The notes under the pieces were generated by a model that was given only the letters and a program-made list of their open reading frames with translations, did not search any database and was not told where the DNA came from. Shown one piece after another: positions 14,665 through 20,062 of a stretch of 20,062 bases of DNA. Every line of letters starts with the position of its first letter. Within the stretch, counting starts at the first letter, position 1. The stretch is from the NCBI GenBank assembly GCA_948467735.1, contig CAOKFN010000063.1, forward strand, positions 1 through 20,062, given 5' to 3'. Source of the stretch: an uncultured bacterium. Lineage in GTDB: Bacteria > Bacillota > Clostridia > Lachnospirales > Lachnospiraceae. A program made the position numbers and the translations under genes.

Positions 14665-16362
14665 ATGGCGATAAAAACGAAGCTTCCCATGGGGATAGAG
14701 AATTTTGAAGAAATGCGTACAGGAGGGTTCTATTATGTGGACAAGACGGGGCTTATCAGGGATCTTTTGGAAAACTTGGGAAAGGTGAACCTGTTTACGC
14801 GTCCGAGGCGTTTTGGAAAAACCTTGAACATGAGCATGCTGCGGTATTTTTTTGAAGCGGGAAGCTGCAGTGAGATTTTTGAAGGGCTTGAAATCTCAAA
14901 GGAAAAGGAGCTCTGCGCCGAATATATGGGGAAATTTCCCGTGATTTCCGTCAGCTTAAAAAGCGTGGAGGGTGAAAATTATGAGGAAGCGAGGGGGATG
15001 CTTCGCAGAATCATAGGAAATGAAGCGTTGAGATTTCAATTTCTGCTGCAGAGCGACAGATTGTCGGAGACGGAACGGAATCAGTATAAGGCATTGATTG
15101 AACTAAAGGGCAATGGGGAATATGCGATGCCGGAGGGACTTTTGAGGGACAGTCTGTTAATATTGTCGCGTCTCTTGAAAAAGCATTATGGGAAAAATAC
15201 CATCCTATTAATTGACGAGTACGATGTGCCCCTTGATAAAGCATATCAGTCGGGATATTATGACGCCATGGTGAAGCTGATCAGGATTTTGTTCGGGCAG
15301 GCGCTCAAAACAAATGACAGTCTTTATTTCGCGGTGTTGACGGGCTGTCTCAGGGTATCGAAGGAGAGCATTTTTACGGGGCTGAATAATTTTAATGTTT
15401 ATACGATTAGGGAAGCCCGTTATAATGAGTATTTTGGCTTTACCGACGAGGAGGTCAGGGAAATGCTTGCTTTTTATGGATTTATGGAGCAGTACGGCGC
15501 CGTGAAGGAGTGGTATGACGGCTATCGCTTTGGCAGCCTTGGCATATACTGTCCTTGGGACGTCATTAATTACTGCGGGGACCTGCGGGACGGGAATGCG
15601 GTGAAGCCGCGGAATTACTGGGTGAATACCAGCAGCAACGACATTATCAGAAGGTTTGTGGGCAGGGCGAAGGCAGTTACCAGAAATGAGATAGAACTGC
15701 TGATTGAAGGGGGCAGTGTTAAAAAGAAAATACGGCAGGATTTAACATACAGGGATTTGGATTCGGACATTGATAATCTTTGGAGCCTGCTTTATACTAC
15801 GGGCTATTTGACGCAGTGCGGGGAAGATGACGACGATAGGACGGAGCTGGTGATTCCGAACAGGGAAATACGATGGATATTTGTGGAGCAGATCCGGGAA
15901 TGGTTCAAGGCGGAAGCGGCGAGGGACAGCGGAAGGCTGGAAAGCTTCTGCAGGGCGTTTCAGGAGAATAATGTATCCGCCATCGAGGAGGGGTTTAACG
16001 CCTATCTGAGAAAGACCATCAGCATCCGTGACGTTAATGGGAGAAAGGATAGGAAGGAAAATTTCTATCATGGGATTCTTCTTGGGCTTTTCGGAAATAT
16101 GGATGATTGGAGCGTTATGTCAAATGCCGAGTCGGGAGAGGGGTACGGCGACATTCTTGTGGAGGTGGAAGGCGAAGGGATTGGCATTGTCATAGAATTA
16201 AAATATGCGGAGAATGCTGATTTTGAGGCCGGATGCCGAAGGGCGCTGCAGCAGATAAAGGACAGAAACTATGAGGAAGCGCTTGTGGACGACGGCATGG
16301 AAACCATTTACAGATATGGAATTGCGTGCTATAAAAAGCGGTGCAAAGTTATTTCAGGGTAG
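14665..16362 (+). CDS. AAA-ATPase-like / PD-(D/E)XK nuclease-like protein, copy 2
   Basis: 565 residues, a diverged paralogue of the preceding gene with the same order of motifs: MGIENFEEMRTGGFYYVDKT, P-loop RPRRFGKT (K52), Walker B ILLIDEYD (D184/E185), RVSKESIFTGLNNFNVYT, YDGYRFG, and a C-terminal FYHGILLGL block. The PD-(D/E)XK motif is compact: D496 (GYGDI) and E511-x-K513 (IELK), 15 residues apart. Both ATPase and nuclease residues therefore look intact. ATG 14665 is chosen over the in-frame ATG at 14632 because AGGAAGGGG lies five bases upstream and MAIKTKLPMGIENF fits the family start. It is probably the product of old duplication or separate acquisition, since the two proteins differ along their whole length. 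Confidence 0.9.
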   Translation: MAIKTKLPMGIENFEEMRTGGFYYVDKTGLIRDLLENLGKVNLFTRPRRFGKTLNMSMLRYFFEAGSCSEIFEGLEISKEKELCAEYMGKFPVISVSLKSVEGENYEEARGMLRRIIGNEALRFQFLLQSDRLSETERNQYKALIELKGNGEYAMPEGLLRDSLLILSRLLKKHYGKNTILLIDEYDVPLDKAYQSGYYDAMVKLIRILFGQALKTNDSLYFAVLTGCLRVSKESIFTGLNNFNVYTIREARYNEYFGFTDEEVREMLAFYGFMEQYGAVKEWYDGYRFGSLGIYCPWDVINYCGDLRDGNAVKPRNYWVNTSSNDIIRRFVGRAKAVTRNEIELLIEGGSVKKKIRQDLTYRDLDSDIDNLWSLLYTTGYLTQCGEDDDDRTELVIPNREIRWIFVEQIREWFKAEAARDSGRLESFCRAFQENNVSAIEEGFNAYLRKTISIRDVNGRKDRKENFYHGILLGLFGNMDDWSVMSNAESGEGYGDILVEVEGEGIGIVIELKYAENADFEAGCRRALQQIKDRNYEEALVDDGMETIYRYGIACYKKRCKVISG

Positions 16363-16412
16363 AGGATGAGGGATGGAAATTGTTCCGCTGGTTATGGTAA
16401 TGGGAGGTGCGG

Positions 16413-16511
16413 ATGCGGAACTGGAATAAAAAACAGCATCCGCCCGCCCATTGCCCGGAACAATATCCGGCTGTGCCTTTCAGGCGGAAATTGTTCCGCC
16501 GTTTATGGTAA
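16413..16511 (+). CDS. Possible 32-residue basic peptide, repeat copy 1
   Basis: GGGAGG (16402-16407) and five bases precede an ATG opening MRNWNKKQHPPAHC and ending FRRKLFRRLW before TAA. The peptide is strongly basic and rich in Trp, Pro and Arg. A good ribosome site supports translation, but the frame lies within a hairpin repeat, so RNA structure may be what is selected. It could act as a leader peptide; function unknown. Confidence 0.3.
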   Translation: MRNWNKKQHPPAHCPEQYPAVPFRRKLFRRLW

Positions 16512-16522
16512 TGGGAGTGCGG

Positions 16523-16621
16523 ATGCGGAACTGGAATAAAAAACAGCATCCGCCCGCCCATTGCCCGGAACAATATCCGGCTGTGCTTTTCAGGCGGAAA
16601 TTGTTCCGCCGGTTATGGTAA
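16523..16621 (+). CDS. Possible 32-residue basic peptide, repeat copy 2
   Basis: Nearly identical to the frame 110 bases upstream, with one visible Pro-to-Leu change (AVLFRR). Its ribosome site is slightly shorter (GGGAG at 16513-16517). The reading frame survives intact although the two units differ by an indel, which falls in the segment between stop and next start. Confidence 0.3.
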   Translation: MRNWNKKQHPPAHCPEQYPAVLFRRKLFRRLW

Positions 16622-16633
16622 TGGGAGGTGCGG

Positions 16634-16690
16634 ATGCGGAACTGGAATAGGAGGAATCAAAATGGATGCGAGTCGTATTGTCAAATTTGA
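16634..16690 (+). CDS. Possible overlapping upstream frame of the LRR-like gene
   Basis: The third start of array 3 (GGGAGG, five bases, ATG at 16634) encodes MRNWNRRNQNGCESYCQI and ends at TGA 16688-16690, overlapping the LRR-like gene by 29 bases in another frame. Ribosomes using it would pass over the LRR-like start. If translated, it could couple to or compete with that gene. Confidence 0.25.
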   Translation: MRNWNRRNQNGCESYCQI

Positions 16691-18560
16691 TCCGTGGCTT
16701 CTTGGGGCAATTCAAAAGGGCATGGGGGAGCTGCCTGCCATACCGGGAGATTTGGCAAAGGTGAAATCGTTGACATTTTTTGACGGGGAGAGGGTTTCGG
16801 CCGAGCCGGGAACGCTGTTAAAAGGATGGATGGAAGCAGCGCCGGGAGATTTTATGGCCATTGGGAAGATGACGAATCTCCACACCCTTCTTTTTAGAAA
16901 CAGGAGGCTGTTGAAGGTGGGGGATTTCGGGTTCCTGACCCGGTGCCGGAAACTGAAAAAGCTGGACCTCAGAGGCACGGATTTTACGGACTGTGAACTG
17001 CTGGCCGCTCTTCCAGCCCTGAAGTATGCGCTTCTGCCGGACAGACGGTCTTTGATTCATACGCAGGTTTTGGAGGAAATCGAAGCCCTGACGGAATCCG
17101 AGCGGGAGAGGGACGAACGCTCGAGAGCGGAAGTTTACATAGAGGCTGAGAAGGGCAGGGAGAGTGTGGGCCCAAGGGCTGGGGACGGGAGTGTGAAAGG
17201 AACCGGGCTGCAGCCGGAGAGGGTCTATGCTGCGGACGCCCGCCTGATCGGCTGGATTGCGGCCTGCTTGGGGAGGATGCCGGATAAGCCCGGGGATTTG
17301 GCGCAGGTCAGGCTTCTGGACAGCAGAAAAAGAAATTCTGTCAAGGGAAACCCGCCCTCGTGGCTTGTGGAAAAGGAAGGGGATTTTTCCCTATTGGGGG
17401 AGCTGCCGAATCTACAGGCGCTGCTTTTGTGGGGCGTTTCGGCGGAGGATTTTTCTTTTCTGAGCAAGTGTGTGGAGCTTCGGTATTTGAATCTGTGGGA
17501 AACCAATTTCACCGACTGCAGCCTGCTGGTGAATCTGCCGTTTCTGGGGTATGTCTGTCTGCCCCCGTGGAAACAGCTGGTGAATTACCCGATGCTGGCG
17601 GCCTGTCAGACGGAGAGAGAGCAGAAGGCGCGGGGGCGGCTGGAAGGATTTCTTCACCGCGATGAGGGCAGCGGGGAGGAATTGGAGCAGGATTTGGCCG
17701 AAAGCAGGAAGCTTCATATTTCGTGTGAAAGCGCTTGGAACTTGAGGGCGGGTTCCGGGGGACAAGCCGCTGTTTCTGCGCCGTCGAAAGGAAAGGAAGG
17801 AGCCGGGCAGGCATGGGAAAGGGACAGGGAGGAATCCGTGCGGCAGTCCGGCATAGGTATGGAAGGCAGGTCGTCGCAGCAGTCGGGCGCGGGTATGGAA
17901 GGCGGATTAGCACAGCGGTCGGACGAGGCTGGGCAGGCCGAAATGGCGATGCAGCAGTCGGGCGCGAGTATGGAGGCCGGATTGGCGCAGCAGGGCGGTA
18001 TGGGGGAGGCCTTGTATCGGAAAGAAGATTTTGAGGGCATGAGGACGGTGCGAGGGGAGGATGTGGTGATTTCATGGGAGGGCGGCTCAAGGATTCGCTA
18101 TGTGAGCGCGGAGTTCGTGATGGACGGCGAGCCCCCGCTCTGGAAGCTCTTCTCACGGCTGGAGGAGGATGAGGAGGAAGATAACTGGGCGAAGCTTTCT
18201 CCTTGGAAGGCGAAGCTGCTCACAAGGGAGCTGCTGAAGGCTGTTTTAGAGGGGAATGTTTCGACGGTTTTCCTTTCCTTGGAGCCGTGGGGAGAAGACC
18301 ATCTGTTCACGCTGGATTTTGCGGGCGGCTGGGCGAACGTCATATATATGGACGATGAGACGGGTGTGCATTATGAGTCTTATAATCCTGCCTATCCGGA
18401 TCCCGCGGAGCTGTCGCCTGTAGAATTTGGCGGGCAGACTCCCATACCGAAGATGCTGGCGCTGGAAGATTTGGAGCTGGCGGCGAAGATTGTCCAACAT
18501 ATTTTGGAAAAGGGACAGCTGCTTCCGGGAACCTTGTGGATGACGGACGGCGGCAGATGA
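16662..18560 (+). CDS. LRR-like protein with duplicated module and low-complexity linker
   Basis: 632 residues; no full-length family recognised. Two homologous leucine-rich modules are clear. Residues 12-138 and 196-312 share PGDLAxV, GDFxxxG, NLxxLL, DFxFLxxCxxLxxLxL, TxFTDCxLLxxLPxLxY and LP. A charged linker (about 315-450) contains three copies of a QSGxxMEx motif (394-402, 406-414, 431-439). The C-terminal domain (about 455-632) is acidic, with FTLDFAGGWANVIYMDDETG and ESYNPAYPDP; it vaguely recalls polymorphic-toxin immunity folds, which is inference only. There is no signal peptide, so it is cytoplasmic by appearance. GGAGG (16650-16654) lies seven bases before ATG, directly after array 3. 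Its end converges with the antiporter gene, 17 bases away. Confidence 0.85.
   Translation: MDASRIVKFDPWLLGAIQKGMGELPAIPGDLAKVKSLTFFDGERVSAEPGTLLKGWMEAAPGDFMAIGKMTNLHTLLFRNRRLLKVGDFGFLTRCRKLKKLDLRGTDFTDCELLAALPALKYALLPDRRSLIHTQVLEEIEALTESERERDERSRAEVYIEAEKGRESVGPRAGDGSVKGTGLQPERVYAADARLIGWIAACLGRMPDKPGDLAQVRLLDSRKRNSVKGNPPSWLVEKEGDFSLLGELPNLQALLLWGVSAEDFSFLSKCVELRYLNLWETNFTDCSLLVNLPFLGYVCLPPWKQLVNYPMLAACQTEREQKARGRLEGFLHRDEGSGEELEQDLAESRKLHISCESAWNLRAGSGGQAAVSAPSKGKEGAGQAWERDREESVRQSGIGMEGRSSQQSGAGMEGGLAQRSDEAGQAEMAMQQSGASMEAGLAQQGGMGEALYRKEDFEGMRTVRGEDVVISWEGGSRIRYVSAEFVMDGEPPLWKLFSRLEEDEEEDNWAKLSPWKAKLLTRELLKAVLEGNVSTVFLSLEPWGEDHLFTLDFAGGWANVIYMDDETGVHYESYNPAYPDPAELSPVEFGGQTPIPKMLALEDLELAAKIVQHILEKGQLLPGTLWMTDGGR
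17838..17996 (+). repeat. Degenerate coding repeats in the linker of the LRR-like gene
   Basis: Three copies of a sequence like CAGTCGGGCGCGGGTATGGA (variants near 17844, 17880 and 17955), spaced unevenly, encode QSGxxMEx units. The high GC and spacing are typical of slippage- or recombination-prone linkers. Confidence 0.65.
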
Positions 18561-18577
18561 CCCGCGGCGGGAGCGGC

Positions 18578-19555
18578 CTAACGCACAATGGCGAAAAGCA
18601 CATCCATAAAGTAGAGCAGGACCAGAATGACGCCCTCCGAGCGTTTCAGGGATTTTCTGGTCAGCAGGAAAATATAGGTAATGATGCTGACAGCAATTAA
18701 AATCATCATGTCGTAGACGGAAGCGGTGTTGACAGTGATGGGGTGAATGGCCGCGGAAAGCCCGAGAATCAGCAGCAGGTTAAAAATATTGGAGCCCACC
18801 GCGTTGCCCACGGCAAGTCCCGTCTCGCCCTTCCTTGCGGCGACGACGGAGGTGACAAGCTCCGGCAGGGAGGTGCCTGCGGCCACGATGGTGAGGCCGA
18901 TGAGGGTTTCGGACATTCCCATGGTTCCCGCGATTTCCTTGGCGCCGTAGACAACCGCCTGACCGCCGCCGATAATGAGAATCAGCCCTATGACGATGAG
19001 GAGAAGGCATTTCCAGAGGGGCAGGCATTGGGCCGTCTCGGAATTGTCGGGATTCCTGCGTGCGTCGTAAATCAGATATAGGACATATGCCAGAAAAATC
19101 ACAAAAAGGCCAAGTCCCACAGCCCGGCTTACGGTTCCGGCGTTTTCCTCCATGCCGCTGTGCAGAAAGCCGCCGGATGCGATGGAGCCGAAGCTGGTCA
19201 GCAGCAGAACCAGAACGGAGACGGCGATGGACAGCGGAAAGTCTCTCTTGAGTATGCCGTTGTCAACCGGCACCGCATGGATCATGGCGCAGACGCCGAG
19301 CACACACAGGAGGTTGAAAATATTGGAGCCCACCACATTGCTCAAGGCAATCTCGTTGGAGCCCTGAAGGGCGGCGGAGACGCTGACGGCCAGTTCGGGA
19401 GTGCTGGTTCCTAAAGCCACGATGGTCAGGCCGATGATCAGCCCCGGCACCTTGAAATTCCGGGCGAGGGCGGAGCTTCCGTCCACAAACCAGCCGGCGC
19501 CTTTGATCAATGCGATAAATCCGATGATTAACAGCAACGCGTAGAGTAATAACAT
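18578..19555 (-). CDS. Calcium/sodium antiporter, YrbG/CaCA family
   Basis: 325 residues, the usual length of YrbG-type proteins in the Ca2+/cation antiporter superfamily, which exchange Ca2+ for Na+ or H+ across the cytoplasmic membrane. About ten hydrophobic helices form two inverted halves. Alpha-repeat 1 carries GTSTPE (49-54) and VVGSNIFNLL (around 76-80). Alpha-repeat 2 carries GTSLPE (227-232) and AVGSNIFNLL (around 254-258). The helix 5-6 loop (about 165-180) is short and polar. The start is ATG at 19555, because AAAGGAG on the minus strand lies eight bases upstream. The open frame extends 57 codons further, to a GTG at 19726, but that region holds the likely promoter. The gene is convergent with the LRR-like gene. 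Confidence 0.95.
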   Translation of the reverse strand: MLLLYALLLIIGFIALIKGAGWFVDGSSALARNFKVPGLIIGLTIVALGTSTPELAVSVSAALQGSNEIALSNVVGSNIFNLLCVLGVCAMIHAVPVDNGILKRDFPLSIAVSVLVLLLTSFGSIASGGFLHSGMEENAGTVSRAVGLGLFVIFLAYVLYLIYDARRNPDNSETAQCLPLWKCLLLIVIGLILIIGGGQAVVYGAKEIAGTMGMSETLIGLTIVAAGTSLPELVTSVVAARKGETGLAVGNAVGSNIFNLLLILGLSAAIHPITVNTASVYDMMILIAVSIITYIFLLTRKSLKRSEGVILVLLYFMDVLFAIVR

Positions 19556-19710
19556 GAGAAAATCTCCTTTATGAGTTTTTTGCAGGCAGCGGGCATCCCT
19601 GAATTGGGCGGCGGCCGCGAGGGTCAAATGCTCTGTGTCCGAGAGCGCGCCATTCGGCAATTTGATTTCCACGGGCTGATTCTCTTCCATAATAGAAAGC
19701 CTGCGGCATT
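19556..19710 (-). other. Antiporter leader with an open in-frame extension
   Basis: About 155 bases lie between the predicted transcription start and the antiporter ATG. The frame is open, would encode CPKC near its start and a hydrophilic stretch, but has no ribosome site at its GTG (19726) or internal ATG. I do not see the conserved core of the yybP-ykoY manganese riboswitch. It may be an untranslated leader or a relic of a small zinc-ribbon-like frame. Confidence 0.35.
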
Positions 19711-19716
19711 TAGGAC

Positions 19717-19745
19717 AGTATATCACTTTGAAAAAACGGCAGCAA
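19717..19745 (-). promoter_or_regulatory. Predicted antiporter promoter
   Basis: On the minus strand, TTGCTG (19745-19740), 17 bases, then TATACT (19722-19717). The -10 box is strong and the -35 box weak. The predicted start near 19710 leaves a 155-base leader. Confidence 0.45.
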
Positions 19746-19906
19746 GATGAAAGGGAAATATTTTGCCTGAATGTTACAATGGAGGTCAGGGGGATTTTAG
19801 CTCATGGCGTTCATTGGCGGTAAATTCCTGTGTGATACGGTCGTTTTTAGAGGCCTTCTTATGTTGTTGTTTATTTTTTGCGTGGGAGTATTTTAAGTGG
19901 ACATGA

Positions 19907-19935
19907 TTGAAGCCCGGGTGTAATTATGGTATAAT
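19907..19935 (+). promoter_or_regulatory. Candidate promoter entering array 4
   Basis: TTGAAG (19907-19912), 17 bases, then TATAAT (19930-19935), pointing out of the window. In the following repeat unit the equivalent TTGAAC and TATAAA are only 11 bases apart, so only the first junction has promoter spacing. It would drive a gene beyond the right edge. Confidence 0.45.
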
Positions 19936-20062
19936 AAGACCATATTCAAGGCGGTCAGCGGCCGGATGGCCATCCATACCATGATTGAACTGTAATCATG
20001 GTATAAAAAGACCATATTCAAGGCGGTCAGCGGCCGGATGGCCATCCATACCATGATTGAAC
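19919..20062. repeat. Tandem array 4: two 72 bp hairpin units at the window edge
   Basis: Two 72 bp units (19919-19990 and 19991-20062) differ at two bases (TAATTATGG/TAATCATGG and ATAATAAG/ATAAAAAG). A partial earlier unit end (CATGATTGAA) lies at 19902-19911. Each unit has outer arms ATCATGGTAT/ATACCATGAT, an inner GACC/GGTC pair and the 12-base palindrome GGATGGCCATCC. In the first unit a T replaces C in the arm, leaving a G-U pair. The array probably continues beyond the window. Confidence 0.92.

Larger units (their letters stand above)
16375..16650 (+). repeat. Array 3: 2.5 large-hairpin repeats before the LRR-like gene
   Basis: Units at 16375-16485 (111 bp) and 16486-16595 (110 bp) plus a half unit at 16596-16650. 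Each full unit is a nested inverted repeat. In unit 1 the outer arms are ATTGTTCCG (16379-16387) and CGGAACAAT (16456-16464). The middle arms are AATGGG (16399-16404) and CCCATT (16447-16452). The inner arms are GCGGATGC (16409-16416) and GCATCCGC (16436-16443). The 19-base loop is GGAACTGGAATAAAAAACA. The half unit ends inside the loop, where AATAGGAGG provides the ribosome site of the downstream gene. The loop matches that of array 2, 9 kb away, while the stems do not. Confidence 0.95.

Noticed and set aside
14298..14690. 130-residue minus-strand frame with a hydrophobic, Pro/Ser/Phe-rich product
   Set aside because: It is the complement of the purine-rich spacer, which makes pyrimidine-rich codons and mimics a membrane protein.
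16413..16621. Antimicrobial peptide genes
   Set aside because: The basic Trp/Arg ends are suggestive, but no export signal, immunity or transport gene is present and the frame lies in a structural repeat; kept only as possible leader peptides.
17509..18156. Proline/serine-rich 215-residue minus-strand frame
   Set aside because: Antisense of the GC-rich linker of the LRR-like gene; composition reflects the repeats, not a protein family.
19556..19710. yybP-ykoY-type manganese riboswitch in the antiporter leader
   Set aside because: The conserved core bases of that family are not seen in the leader.

Overview
The window looks like chromosomal DNA of a gut-type clostridium, most likely Lachnospiraceae. 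This is inferred from strong GGAGG-type ribosome sites, GC-rich housekeeping genes beside AT-rich accessory DNA, a separate gltB/gltD pair, paired AAA-ATPase/PD-(D/E)XK genes and a YrbG-type antiporter. No rRNA, tRNA, CRISPR array or transposase gene is visible.

Layout. Positions 1-387 hold six tandem 64-65 bp units; the last unit supplies the ribosome site and GTG start of a membrane GT-C type glycosyltransferase (382-2433). A structured leader with a promoter and an intrinsic terminator (2606-2738) precedes gltB (2776-7320). gltB is separated from gltD (7583-9076) by a second hairpin repeat array. Together GltB and GltD make glutamate from glutamine and 2-oxoglutarate. A 500 bp AT-rich stretch follows, with a MITE-like inverted-repeat remnant and a strong terminator. 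Next is a small accessory module: a minus-strand HTH/coiled-coil gene (9580-10221) divergent from two plus-strand genes, one DUF697-like and one unrecognised (10441-11584). It has near-consensus divergent promoters. After a further 520 bp gap come a GNAT acetyltransferase (12106-12657) and two AAA-ATPase/PD-(D/E)XK paralogues (12701-14494 and 14665-16362). A third hairpin array (16375-16650) leads into a leucine-rich-repeat-like protein with an internal duplication (16662-18560). That gene converges on a Ca2+/Na+ antiporter (18578-19555, minus strand). The window ends in a fourth tandem array (19919-20062).

The most striking feature is not a protein gene. Three of the arrays lie directly upstream of a start codon, and each repeat unit is a long nested inverted repeat. 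Arrays 2 and 3 lie 9 kb apart and have different stem sequences, yet both present the same apical loop (GGAACTGGAAT followed by an A-run and CA). The final copy in each array stops inside that loop, where the ribosome binding site of the downstream gene takes over. Array 1 units carry a ribosome site plus GTG, and array 3 units a ribosome site plus ATG, opening tiny reading frames. This pattern suggests a family of leader-associated, structure-conserving repeats that could act on translation or RNA stability. The window also begins and ends inside tandem repeats, so it may be a whole contig broken at repeats.
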